From Speluncibacter jeojiensis (lineage in GTDB: Bacteria; Actinomycetota; Actinomycetes; Mycobacteriales; Mycobacteriaceae), in assembly GCF_029589495.1 (NCBI RefSeq), contig NZ_JAAIVF010000001.1:1240001-1304000 (forward strand): a stretch of 64,000 nt of DNA, written 5' to 3'. The position numbers were made by a program, and so were the translations under genes. This document shows positions 26,926 to 35,730 of the stretch, in pieces. Under the pieces are notes generated by a model that saw only the letters and a list, made by a program, of their open reading frames with translations, was not told where the DNA came from and searched no databases. How positions within the stretch are numbered: position 1 is the first letter of the stretch; each line of letters starts with the position of its first letter.

Positions 26926-27820
26926 TCCCCGCGGCTTCGTGCTCGGCCCGCGCCCGCTCGACCGGGGTCTCGCCGGTCACCTGCGGGGTGCGGCTGAGCA
27001 GCACGCTGCCCCCGGCGATCAGCAACGCCCCCAGGAACGTCGGCGCCAGCCACCATCCACCGCGGACCTGCTCCTCGAACAGCAGCACGCCGTAGAGCAC
27101 GCTCGAGAGCGGGTCCAGCGTGGTCACCGCAGGCTGCGATGCGACAAGGCTGCCGGCCTGCTGGGCGTTCTGGTACATGAAGAACGCCAGCACCCCGAAG
27201 ATCATCATCAGATACAGCTGCCAGGACCCGAAGAGGGCGGCGAATCCGCCGTCGCCGAGCGCGAGCAGCGCGCCCTTCATCAGCGCCGCGGTGAAGCCGA
27301 ACCCGAGCCCCGAGGCGGCGCCGAACAGCGCGGCGCGCGCACCGCCGCGTGTCGACAATCCGGCGGCGACCAACCCGACACCCACGCCGACGCTGGCCAC
27401 GCAGGTCCACAACCACGCCCAGACGTCCCGCTGGGTGTCGCTCTCGCCGGGCGCGAGCGAGAGCAGGACCACCACCAATCCGGCGCTGACGCAGAACACC
27501 CCGAGCCAGGCATCCCGGTCCAGCCGGGTACGGAAGACGATGCCCGCCACGACCAAGGTCAACGGCAACTCGGTGACCACGAACGGCTGCACCAGCGCCA
27601 GTCCACCGAACGAGAGCGCGACGGCCTGGCAGATGAACGCCACGATCAGCGCCGAGAACCCGAACAGCCACACCGGCCGCCGCACCAGGTCGACGATCAG
27701 CCCGATCCGCATGCTCAACTCCGGCGGCGCCTGCAGCGCCCCGCGACGCTGCAGCACCGACCCGATGGCGTTGGCCGTCGACGCGAGCAGCGCGAACAGC
27801 ACCGCTAACACGACGAGCAC
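26891..27820 (-). CDS. DMT superfamily permease (EamA/NIPA-like)
   Basis: 309 aa with about nine or ten membrane helices and two EamA-like halves (LFALLASTANAIGSVLQRRGA; GGLALVQPFVVTELPLTLVVAG; LASQPAVTTLDPLSSVLYGVLLFEEQ). Such transporters move metabolites or, in the NIPA subgroup, Mg2+; the substrate is unknown. GTG at 27820 is the first usable start codon in the frame. Cytoplasmic C-tail is charged. Confidence 0.8.
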   Translation of the reverse strand: MLVVLAVLFALLASTANAIGSVLQRRGALQAPPELSMRIGLIVDLVRRPVWLFGFSALIVAFICQAVALSFGGLALVQPFVVTELPLTLVVAGIVFRTRLDRDAWLGVFCVSAGLVVVLLSLAPGESDTQRDVWAWLWTCVASVGVGVGLVAAGLSTRGGARAALFGAASGLGFGFTAALMKGALLALGDGGFAALFGSWQLYLMMIFGVLAFFMYQNAQQAGSLVASQPAVTTLDPLSSVLYGVLLFEEQVRGGWWLAPTFLGALLIAGGSVLLSRTPQVTGETPVERARAEHEAAGISVRPRPGANG

Positions 27821-28046
27821 CTCGGTGTACCGGGCATCGGTGTCAACCCCTCTGGAACGTCCCAGTGCGGCGGTCTGTCGATTGTGATTCAGCCTAGTTC
27901 GCGCGGAGTGGCTGCCGGGGATTTCACAGGTTCGGCTGGCAGAATTGCCGAGTTGACCGCGCGCCACCGCAAGGGCGCGCCCACCGGTCCGCGTGCTGTC
28001 GGCATCGCCGCCGCCCCATGTGACCTGGGAAGATGAGGAGGCGACC

Positions 28047-29234
28047 ATGGCCGCGCGCAAGATCCTGCTCGGCGGAGCCGCGTTGTCGATGATCGCGCTG
28101 GTGGCGACCGGATGCCGGAGCACCAGCTCCACCGGAACCGCCGCCCCCGCCGAATCCGCGCCCGCCGCCGCGATCACCGTCCCGGTGGCCGGGGCGACGC
28201 CGATCAACCCGACCACCCCGATCGTCGTCAACGTCGCCGACGGTCAGCTGACCAAGGTCACCGTCACCAATCCCGCCGAGAACGGCAAGGTCGTCACCGG
28301 AACGCTGTCACCGAACAGGCAGAGCTGGTCCACCGACGAGGCCCTCGGCTACGGCGCGGGCTACTCGGTGGTCGCGGACGCGGTGAACGCCGCCGGCAAG
28401 CCGACCGAGAAGACCTTCACGGTGCAGACGATGAACCCGGCGAGCACCGCCTACGCGAATGTCGTTCCCGCGCCGGATCTGGTGGCTCAGAGCGGTATCG
28501 GGGTCGGCCAGCCGATGGTCTTCCAGTTCACCGCGCCGGTGGTCAACAAGGCCGAGGTGCAGAAGCACCTGCACATCACCGTCACCCCGCCGCAGCCCGG
28601 CGCCTGGTACTGGGTCGACGACAAGGACGTGCACTACCGCGGCCCGAACTACTGGCTGCCGGGCACCAAGATCCACATCGAGGCCGACGTCTACGGGCTC
28701 GATCTCGGCAACGGCGTCTACGGCGCCGAGAACAACTCTGCCGACTACACCGTCCACGACTCGTGGGTCGCCAAGGCCGATGGCAACACCGAAGAGCTGA
28801 CCGTCTTCCACAACGGCGTGCAGGTCAACCAGATGCCGATGAGCCTCGGCTCGCCGGGCCACCCGTCGCACGAGGGCCCGCACGTGATCTCGGACAAGCA
28901 GCCGTCGATCGTGATGGACTCGTGCACCTACGGGGTCTGCGAGGGCCAGCCCGGCTACTACAAGGAGACGGTCTACAAGGATCTGCGGATCTCCAACGAC
29001 GGCGAGTTCGTACACTCGGCCCCATGGTCGGTCGGCGAGCAGGGGTCGAGCAACGTCTCGCACGGTTGCGTGAACCTGTCCCCGGACAACGCCCAGTGGA
29101 TGTACGACCACTTCAACATCGGCGACGTCGTCGAGATCACGAACTCGGGCGGCCCGGAACTGCCCGCGTGGGACACCTACGGCGACTGGGACGTGCCCTG
29201 GTCGACGTGGCAGGCCGGCGACGCCAACAGCTGA
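28047..29234 (+). CDS. L,D-transpeptidase lipoprotein (LdtMt2-like)
   Basis: Forms 3-3 cross-links in peptidoglycan. 395 aa: a lipoprotein signal with lipobox VATGC (Cys23), an Ala/Pro linker, two Ig-like domains typical of mycobacterial Ldt (VTNPAENGKVVTGTLS; VVNKAEVQKHLHITVTP), then the YkuD catalytic domain with the signature SHGCVNLSP (catalytic Cys341, His339). Wall-facing and a target of carbapenems in relatives. ATG at 28047 with GAGGAG six bases upstream. Confidence 0.94.
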   Translation: MAARKILLGGAALSMIALVATGCRSTSSTGTAAPAESAPAAAITVPVAGATPINPTTPIVVNVADGQLTKVTVTNPAENGKVVTGTLSPNRQSWSTDEALGYGAGYSVVADAVNAAGKPTEKTFTVQTMNPASTAYANVVPAPDLVAQSGIGVGQPMVFQFTAPVVNKAEVQKHLHITVTPPQPGAWYWVDDKDVHYRGPNYWLPGTKIHIEADVYGLDLGNGVYGAENNSADYTVHDSWVAKADGNTEELTVFHNGVQVNQMPMSLGSPGHPSHEGPHVISDKQPSIVMDSCTYGVCEGQPGYYKETVYKDLRISNDGEFVHSAPWSVGEQGSSNVSHGCVNLSPDNAQWMYDHFNIGDVVEITNSGGPELPAWDTYGDWDVPWSTWQAGDANS

Positions 29235-29295
29235 GCCCGTTGATCACCCCGCAGCAGTGGGGAGCACCACCGCGCCGGCTCGTCCGGAGCACGCG

Positions 29296-29724
29296 GTGAC
29301 CCCCGACCCGGTGGCCGGCCTGGAGGCCGCGCTGATGGACATCTGGCGTATCGGCCGGGTCCGCCTGCGCGAACGTGCGCGCGAACTCGACCCGAAGCTG
29401 GACCCCGCCGGCTTTCCCCTGCTGGTGCTGCTGACCCGCCAGGACGCCATGCCGATGTCGGCGCTGGTCGCGGAACTCGGCATCGAGAAGTCGACGCTGA
29501 CCCGGCAGATCGACTCCGCGGCCCGCCTGGGGCTGGTCGAGCGGCGGACCGACCCCGAGGACGCGCGGGCCAGGCTGGTCGCGCTCACCCCCGACGCCCG
29601 ACGCCGGTTGGCGGCCCAACGGGACGTCTATGTCGGGCGCTGGCGCGAGCAACTCGCGCAGTGGGATCCGGACGACGTCGCCACGTTGACGGGGTTGCTG
29701 CACCGGCTCTGCCTCACCGACTGA
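29296..29724 (+). CDS. MarR family transcriptional regulator
   Basis: 142 aa winged helix (FPLLVLLTRQDAMPMSALVAELGIEKSTLTRQIDSAARLGLVERRTDPEDARARLVALT). GTG at 29296 has GGAG six bases before it; a GTG at 29257 has none. It sits directly after the L,D-transpeptidase and before a second MarR gene; its own target is unknown. The DNA-recognition helix (STLTRQIDSA) differs from that of the second MarR. Confidence 0.82.
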   Translation: MTPDPVAGLEAALMDIWRIGRVRLRERARELDPKLDPAGFPLLVLLTRQDAMPMSALVAELGIEKSTLTRQIDSAARLGLVERRTDPEDARARLVALTPDARRRLAAQRDVYVGRWREQLAQWDPDDVATLTGLLHRLCLTD

Positions 29725-29810
29725 GCGGCCACGCCTGAACCGACAGGCGCCGGCACCACCGTCCCCGACCGACGGCCCCTGAGACGGATCTCACCGTTCA
29801 TACGACAGAT

Positions 29811-29851
29811 ACTTACTTGTAAGTTGCAACCAATATCCATATAGTTGCAAC
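29811..29851. promoter_or_regulatory. palindrome cluster before the second MarR gene
   Basis: ACTTAC-TT-GTAAGT (29811-29824) is followed by two copies of the self-palindrome GTTGCAAC (29823-29830 and 29844-29851), 21 bases centre to centre, that is two helical turns. The stretch is AT-rich compared with its surroundings. It is a strong candidate operator for the MarR protein that follows and for the downstream MFS gene. Confidence 0.6.
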
Positions 29852-29877
29852 ATTCAACCAAGTAAGGGATGTGCGAC

Positions 29878-30342
29878 GTGATTGCACCGGAGACCGCCGA
29901 GGCGGTGATCGACCACCTGCGGGCGATCGTCCGCTCCAGCCGCGCGAACACCGCGCGACGGGCGCACCAGTCCGACAGCGGCTTCCTGCCCCCACACCTG
30001 GCCGCACTGCTCGGCCACGTACACACACTCGAGAACCATCGGTCGTGCGATCTCGCCGAGAGCCTGAGGATCACTCAATCGGCACTCAGTCGTCAAGTGA
30101 CACAAGCGATCTCGATCGGCTACATCGAGCGCGTGCCCGACCCAGCGGACGGTCGTGCCGCGCTGCTCTCGCTCACCGCGCACGGCGCCGAGGCGCTGCG
30201 CCGCCATCGGCACGAACAGGGCGAATTCCTCCGTGTCGCACTGGCCGACTGGGACGAGGCGGACGGCCGGACCTTCGTCGACCACCTCGCCCGGGTCGCG
30301 GCCGCCGTCGACATGACCGACGACGCCCTCGCCGCTTTCTGA
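29878..30342 (+). CDS. MarR family transcriptional regulator of the downstream MFS pump
   Basis: 154 aa winged helix (LPPHLAALLGHVHTLENHRSCDLAESLRITQSALSRQVTQAISIGYIERVPDPADGRAALLSLT). GTG 29878 is nine bases from AAGGG; the ATG at 29869 abuts that site, so it is less likely. It lies 90 bases upstream of, and on the same strand as, a large MFS transporter, which it probably represses. Confidence 0.85.
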   Translation: MIAPETAEAVIDHLRAIVRSSRANTARRAHQSDSGFLPPHLAALLGHVHTLENHRSCDLAESLRITQSALSRQVTQAISIGYIERVPDPADGRAALLSLTAHGAEALRRHRHEQGEFLRVALADWDEADGRTFVDHLARVAAAVDMTDDALAAF

Positions 30343-30432
30343 ATCCGGCCGGCGCACTCGCCTCCACCGAACACCGCCGGCGGGTCGTCCCGCCCGGTCC
30401 CTCAACCTGCTTCGATCATCTGGAGACCGCTC

Positions 30433-32988
30433 GTGAGCACTTCTTCACCCACCACGGTGGCCGGTTCCAACCGGACCAAGCCCCCAGGCACGGACCACAC
30501 CGGACCCATGACCCAACGCCAGCGCATCGAGGCACTCGTCGGGCTGCTGCTGGGCATGTTCGTCGCGTTCCTGTCGTCGACGATCGTCTCGAACGCGCTG
30601 CCCACCATCATCACCGAGCTGCACGGTACCCAGGACCAGTACACCTGGGTGGTCACCGCCACGCTGCTCGCGTCGACCGCGACCACGCCCATCTGGGGCA
30701 AGTTCGCCGACCTGGTCAGCAAGAAACTGCTGGTGCAACTGGCGCTGACGGTGTTCACCCTCGGCTCGATCCTGGCCGGCTTGTCGCAGTCGGTGCCCAT
30801 GCTGATCGGGTTCCGCGTGCTGCAGGGCCTCGGGCTCGGCGGCCTGCAGGCGCTGGTCGTGATCGTCGTCGCGGCGATGTTCAGCCCCCGCGAGCGCGGG
30901 CGTTACCAGGGACCGATGGCGGCGGTCATGGCGGTCGCGACGGTGGCCGGACCGCTGATCGGCGGCGTCATCGTCGACACCAGCTGGCTCGGCTGGCGCT
31001 GGACCTTCTATGTCGGCGTGCCGCTGGCTGTCATCGCGCTGGTGGTCATCCAGCGCACCCTGAACCTGCCGGTCGTCAAGCGCAACGTCCGCGTCGACTA
31101 CACCGGGGCGACGCTGATCGCCAGCGGTGTGAGCACCCTGTTGATCTGGGTCACCCTGGCGGGCAAGAACTTCGACTGGGTGTCGCCGATGTCCTTCGGG
31201 CTGATCGCACTGGGCATCGCGCTGTTGGCGCTGGCCATGTTCGTCGAGACCCGGGCCAAGGACCCGATCATCCCGCTGCGCCTGTTCCGTGACCGCACCA
31301 TGACGCTGGCCACCGTCGCCAGTATCTCGGTCGGTGTCGCAATGTTCGGCGGTGCGGTGTTCCTGGGTCAGTACTTCCAGATCGCTCGCGGTTACTCACC
31401 GACCGCGGCCGGACTGCTGACCCTGCCGATGGTGATCGGGTCGATGCTCTCGTCGACCATCTCCGGATCGCTGATCACCCGCTACGGCAGGTGGAAGGGG
31501 TACCTCGTCGCCGGTGCGGCCGCGATGGCCGCCGGGTTCTTCCTGCTCTCGACCATCGACCACGCCACCAGCATGGTGGTCATCGGCGCCTACCTGTTCC
31601 TGCTGGGTCTCGGCATGGGCATGACCATGCAGAACCTGGTGCTCCCGGTGCAGAACAACGTGGCCCCGTCCGACCTGGGCTCGGCCAGTGCGACGGTGTC
31701 GTTCTTCCGCTCGATGGGCGGCGCGGCCGGTGTCTCGGTGCTCGGCGCGGTGCTCTCGAGCCATGTCGCCGAACTGACCACCCAGGGCCTGAGCAACGCC
31801 GGCGTGCACGCCGCACCGTCCGGCGGATCGGGCGCGGGACTGTCGAACCTCAAGGACCTGCCGGCGGCGATCGCGGGCATCGTGCGCGGCGCCTACGGCG
31901 ACGCGACCGGCCGGGTGTTCCTGATCTCCGGCATCGTCGCGCTGGTGGGCTTCGTCGCGGTCCTGTTCATCAAGGAGGTCGCGCTGCGCACCCAGAGCGG
32001 TGAGGAGCAGCGGTTGTCCGCGGGGACGGGCGCACCGTCCGGCTCTGCCGCTGTCGACGATTCCGTGGCGGCCGTCTCCGAGATCGACGCACTCGGATCC
32101 GCTGCTCTCGAATCCGACGGCGCCGCAGCCGAAGTCCTCGCGGCCGGATCCGACCCCGACGGCGACGCCCCGCGCACCGGCGGACGACACGGGTCGAACC
32201 GCGTCTCGGTGCTCGGCCACGTGTTCGTCGAGGACGGCGTGACGACCCCGCAGGCGGCGGTCACGGTCGCCGGGGCGGACGGCACGCAGATCGAGCGGAC
32301 CCTCGTCGAGCCGGACGGAAGCTACGCGCTGCGCGGACTGGCACCCGGCCGGTACACGCTCATCGTGTCGGCACACGGCTACGACCCGCAGGCGGTCAGC
32401 GTGAGCGTCGACGAGCACCCCGTCCGTCGGGACTTCGCCCTGTCCGGTGGCGGCACGCTCACCGGCACGGTCATCACCCGGGACCCGGGGACCCCCGTCA
32501 CCCTGGTCGTCACCGACCTGACCGGAAACGTGGTCGCGCGCACCGAGGCCGACGCCGCCGGCGCGTTCGCGATCCACGGACTGCCGCCGGGCCAGGTGGT
32601 GGTCACGGCCGCCGCCGGGGCGCACCAACCCGAGTCGCAGGTCATCGAGATCGTGCACGGCGCGGAGAACGTGGCCGACATCGTGCTCGCGGCGGTCGGC
32701 CGGGTCGAGGGCGTGGTCACCGGACCGGGTGGCGCGCCGTTCGCGCAGGCGACCGTCACCGCGCTCGACCCGTCCGGCGCGGTGGTGGCGCGGTCCGCCA
32801 CCGATGCCGACGGCCGCTACCGGCTGGGCGGTCTGGCGGACGGGCACTATACGGTGGTGACGACCGCCTACGAGCCGAGCGCCGTGCAGGTGGGCGTGCT
32901 GGGCGGTCAGGCCAACGTCATCGACGTCGAGTTGCAGCCGGCGGCCGACCGCCCTGGCGACGAGCTGGTCGAGGTCGCCGCGCGCTGA
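30433..32988 (+). CDS. MFS drug transporter fused to three carboxypeptidase-regulatory-like domains
   Basis: 851 aa. Residues about 35-520 form a 14-helix DHA2 (EmrB/QacA-type) exporter: GMFVAFLSSTIVSNALPTII, WGKFADLVSKKLLVQ, RVLQGLGLGGLQAL, ATVAGPLIGGVIVD. An acidic linker of about 65 residues follows, then three repeats of a beta-sandwich (carboxypeptidase regulatory/CnaB-like) at about 588-668, 672-750 and 754-838, each with the pattern PDGSYALRGLAPGRYTL / DAAGAFAIHGLPPG / DADGRYRLGGLADGHYTV. With an even helix number the domains face the cytoplasm. GTG at 30433 has GGAGA upstream. The added domains are the odd feature. Confidence 0.88.
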   Translation: MSTSSPTTVAGSNRTKPPGTDHTGPMTQRQRIEALVGLLLGMFVAFLSSTIVSNALPTIITELHGTQDQYTWVVTATLLASTATTPIWGKFADLVSKKLLVQLALTVFTLGSILAGLSQSVPMLIGFRVLQGLGLGGLQALVVIVVAAMFSPRERGRYQGPMAAVMAVATVAGPLIGGVIVDTSWLGWRWTFYVGVPLAVIALVVIQRTLNLPVVKRNVRVDYTGATLIASGVSTLLIWVTLAGKNFDWVSPMSFGLIALGIALLALAMFVETRAKDPIIPLRLFRDRTMTLATVASISVGVAMFGGAVFLGQYFQIARGYSPTAAGLLTLPMVIGSMLSSTISGSLITRYGRWKGYLVAGAAAMAAGFFLLSTIDHATSMVVIGAYLFLLGLGMGMTMQNLVLPVQNNVAPSDLGSASATVSFFRSMGGAAGVSVLGAVLSSHVAELTTQGLSNAGVHAAPSGGSGAGLSNLKDLPAAIAGIVRGAYGDATGRVFLISGIVALVGFVAVLFIKEVALRTQSGEEQRLSAGTGAPSGSAAVDDSVAAVSEIDALGSAALESDGAAAEVLAAGSDPDGDAPRTGGRHGSNRVSVLGHVFVEDGVTTPQAAVTVAGADGTQIERTLVEPDGSYALRGLAPGRYTLIVSAHGYDPQAVSVSVDEHPVRRDFALSGGGTLTGTVITRDPGTPVTLVVTDLTGNVVARTEADAAGAFAIHGLPPGQVVVTAAAGAHQPESQVIEIVHGAENVADIVLAAVGRVEGVVTGPGGAPFAQATVTALDPSGAVVARSATDADGRYRLGGLADGHYTVVTTAYEPSAVQVGVLGGQANVIDVELQPAADRPGDELVEVAAR

Positions 32989-33000
32989 GTCGCGCGTCCC

Positions 33001-33032
33001 GGAGCCCGCGCCGCGTGTGCGGCGCGGGCTCC
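33001..33032 (+). terminator. strong hairpin terminator after the MFS fusion gene
   Basis: A perfect 14-bp stem (GGAGCCCGCGCCGC with its complement) around loop GTGT, starting 13 bases after the MFS stop. No U-run, but the stem is long and GC-only enough to act as a terminator. Confidence 0.75.
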
Positions 33033-33090
33033 TGGGCATGTTCCGGCCGTATCCCCTGCCGCGGCATCCGGATTCGGCCAGGATGAGGCG

Positions 33091-33753
33091 ATGAGCACCG
33101 AAACCGGCCCGGAGCGCTTTCAGGTCCTCACCGTCGTCGAGTTGCTCCTCGAGGCGGTCCGCGACGGCGACCGCTGGTCGATCGCGCGGCGGGCCACGGG
33201 ACCGCTGCTGCGACAGTTGCTCTCCGCCGAAAGCGAGCCCGCCTACGCGCGCCTGCGTGATGCGACGCTGCGCGGCCTGGCCGCCAATCCGGTCGCGGCC
33301 GTCGACGGCGACCATGCCGTGGTGATGGGCGCGGTCACCGGATCCGATCACGGGCCGATCCCCTTGGTTGCCATCCTGATTCGCGCGGATGGCGACTCGT
33401 GGCTGGTCGCCGAACTCGACACCAGTGCCGCGGTCGACCCCGGCCGCCTCATGGCGGCAGCGCTCGGCCGCGCTCGTGACCGAGAGGACCCGACCTCGAC
33501 CGACGCCAGGATCATCGCCGACGCCTCCCCGCTCGACCCGCGTGCCGCGGCGATCGACTGGGACGACCCCACCGAGGTCATCCGCACTACCGCGGACGGC
33601 CCGATCACCGTCGCCGATGCGCTGGCCGATCTTCCCAAGTTCGGCCGTTCGTGCTGGACGTGGCTGGCGGACGACGGCGTGATGTTCCTCGGGTTGTACC
33701 TCCGCGCGCGCCACCCCGAACTCGTCCGCGAACCGGACCGCCCTACGCCGTAG
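33091..33753 (+). CDS. hypothetical protein
   Basis: 220 aa, soluble, acidic, no signal peptide or membrane helix. A repeat-free alpha/beta protein with segments QVLTVVELLLEAVRDGDRWSIARRATGPLLRQLL and WDDPTEVIRTTADGPITVADALADLPKFGRSCWTWLADDG. I do not recognise a family. ATG at 33091 with GGATGAGG upstream. Convergent with the ABC permease (11-base overlap). Confidence 0.65.
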   Translation: MSTETGPERFQVLTVVELLLEAVRDGDRWSIARRATGPLLRQLLSAESEPAYARLRDATLRGLAANPVAAVDGDHAVVMGAVTGSDHGPIPLVAILIRADGDSWLVAELDTSAAVDPGRLMAAALGRARDREDPTSTDARIIADASPLDPRAAAIDWDDPTEVIRTTADGPITVADALADLPKFGRSCWTWLADDGVMFLGLYLRARHPELVREPDRPTP

Positions 33754-34546
33754 CCGTCTTCTGGTACCGGCGCACGGCGAGCGGCACGAAGATCGCCAGC
33801 AGAGCGACCACCCAGATCAGCGTGTAGACGACCGGATGCTGCATCGGCCACGCGTCCAGCTGCGGGACAACCGGATTGGTGTTGCCGAACGCCTGACGTG
33901 CCGCCAGCGTGACAGCGGAGACCGGGTTCCAGTCGGCGATCACCCGCAGCACCGTGGGGAAGTTGTCGGTCGGGACGAACGTGTTCGCGATGAACGTCAG
34001 CGGGAAGATCACCATGAATGACGCGTTGTTGACCAACTCCGGGGTCTTGACCATCAGACCGACCAACGCCATCAGCCACGACATCGCATAGGCGAACAAC
34101 AGCAGCAGCACGTACCCGAGCACCGCGTCGAGCACCGACGAACGGATCCGCCAGCCGACGATCAGCCCGGTGATCGACATGACCACCAGCGTGACGATGT
34201 TGATGCCCACGTCGGCGACCGTGCGGCCCAGCACGACCGAGGACCGCGCCATCGGCAGCGAGCGGAACCGGTCCATCACGCCCTTCTGCAGGTCCTCGGC
34301 CAGGCTCGCCCCGGTGAACGTCGAGCCGAAGATCACCGTCTGCACGAAGATCCCCGCCATGAGGAACTCCTTGTAGTTGACCCCGGGCACCTCGATCGCG
34401 CTGCCGAACACGTACGCGAACAGCAGCACGAACATGATCGGCGACAGGGTCGCGAACACCAGCAGGTCCGGCACCCGCTTGATCTTGATCAGGTTGCGTT
34501 TGGTGATGACCGCGGCGCCCTCGACCGCATGCGCGACGCTGCTCAT
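33743..34546 (-). CDS. ABC-2 type permease (DrrB-like)
   Basis: 267 aa with six membrane helices and the ABC-2 signature near FMAGIFVQTVIFGSTFTGASLAEDLQKGVMDRFRSLPMARSS. Partner of the adjacent ATPase in an exporter of the daunorubicin-resistance (DrrAB) type, which moves drugs or lipids out of the cell. ATG at 34546 overlaps the ATPase stop (ATGA) and has GAGGT upstream. Confidence 0.9.
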   Translation of the reverse strand: MSSVAHAVEGAAVITKRNLIKIKRVPDLLVFATLSPIMFVLLFAYVFGSAIEVPGVNYKEFLMAGIFVQTVIFGSTFTGASLAEDLQKGVMDRFRSLPMARSSVVLGRTVADVGINIVTLVVMSITGLIVGWRIRSSVLDAVLGYVLLLLFAYAMSWLMALVGLMVKTPELVNNASFMVIFPLTFIANTFVPTDNFPTVLRVIADWNPVSAVTLAARQAFGNTNPVVPQLDAWPMQHPVVYTLIWVVALLAIFVPLAVRRYQKTATA

Positions 34547-35571
34547 GCCCGTACCTCGCTCTGCTCGTCGGCCCGCCACTCGTCTGTGCCGCCGGGGTCC
34601 GGCGGATCCTCCCCGGTCGCGGACTCATCGGCCGCGGTGTGACCGGTCAGCGTGAGGAACACGTCGTCGAGGTCGGGCCGCCGCAGGCCCACGTCGACCA
34701 CCCGGACACCCGCCGCGTCGAGCCGGCGCAGACCCTCCATCAGCACCTCGGTCCCGCCGGCCACCGGCACGCTCACCCGCCGCGCCTGCTCGTCGACCCC
34801 GGCGCCCTCGATGCCCAGCGGCGCCAGCAACTCCAGCGCGGTGTGCAGCAGCGCCGGATCGGTGACCACGCATTCGAGGCGCTCGCCGCCGACCTGCGCC
34901 TTGAGTTGGTCGGCGGTGCCCTCGGCGATGATCGATCCGCGGTCCATCACCACGATCGAGTCGGCCAACCGGTCGGCCTCCTCGAGGTACTGGGTGGTCA
35001 GGAAGATCGTCGTACCGTCGCCGGCCAGACCGGAGATGAAGTCCCACATGGAGATCCGGCTGCGCGGGTCGAGCCCGGTGGTCGGCTCGTCCAGGAACAG
35101 CACCTTCGGGTGCCCGATCAGGCTGGCCGCGATGTCGAGCCGACGGCGCATCCCGCCGGAGTAGGTCTTGGCGGTCCGGTCGCGGGCGGCCAGAAGATCA
35201 AACCGGTCGAGCAGTTCGTCGGCGCGGCGCCGGCTCTCCTTCTTGCCCAGCCCGAACAGCCGGCCGACCATGTCCAGATTCTCGAAGCCGGTCAGGTACT
35301 CGTCGACCGCCGCGAACTGGCCGGTCAGCCCGATCACCGACCGCACCTCGTCGGCGCGCGCGGCGACATCCATGCCGAACACCTCGGCCCGCCCACCGTC
35401 CGCCGACAGCAGCGTGGCCAGGATCCGCACGAGCGTCGTCTTGCCGGCCCCGTTCGGGCCGAGCACCGACAACACCGAGCCCACCGGGACCTGCAGGTCC
35501 ACCCCGTCCAGCGCCCGTGTCTTGCCGCCATACGTCTTGGTCAATCCCTCGACCACTATCGCCTGCGTCAT
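34543..35571 (-). CDS. ABC transporter ATP-binding protein (DrrA-like)
   Basis: 342 aa. Walker A GPNGAGKTT, Q-loop GLTGQFAAVDEYLTG, signature YSGGMRRRLDIA, Walker B VLFLDEPTTGLDPRSR, followed by a DrrA-type C-terminal domain. Energises export through the coupled permease. ATG at 35571, six bases from GAGGTGG. Divergent from the pseudouridine synthase. Substrate not predictable. Confidence 0.93.
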   Translation of the reverse strand: MTQAIVVEGLTKTYGGKTRALDGVDLQVPVGSVLSVLGPNGAGKTTLVRILATLLSADGGRAEVFGMDVAARADEVRSVIGLTGQFAAVDEYLTGFENLDMVGRLFGLGKKESRRRADELLDRFDLLAARDRTAKTYSGGMRRRLDIAASLIGHPKVLFLDEPTTGLDPRSRISMWDFISGLAGDGTTIFLTTQYLEEADRLADSIVVMDRGSIIAEGTADQLKAQVGGERLECVVTDPALLHTALELLAPLGIEGAGVDEQARRVSVPVAGGTEVLMEGLRRLDAAGVRVVDVGLRRPDLDDVFLTLTGHTAADESATGEDPPDPGGTDEWRADEQSEVRA

Positions 35572-35717
35572 GTCCACCTCGCGGTTGTCCGGCCGGCGCC
35601 GCCGCCGACCCTTCTCCTGTGGTCAGACCGCCCGGAGGCCGAGAACTCATCGCCGTCCTGACGTGTGCAGGTGACGGTAGCGGCATCGTCCGACAGAATC
35701 ACCCGGTTATCGGCGAC

Positions 35718-35730
35718 TATCCTCGGGACC
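35718..35730 (+). promoter_or_regulatory. leaderless promoter of the pseudouridine synthase
   Basis: TATCCT (35718-35723), 7 bases, then GTG at 35731. There is no convincing ribosome binding site, so the mRNA probably starts at the GTG. Confidence 0.5.
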
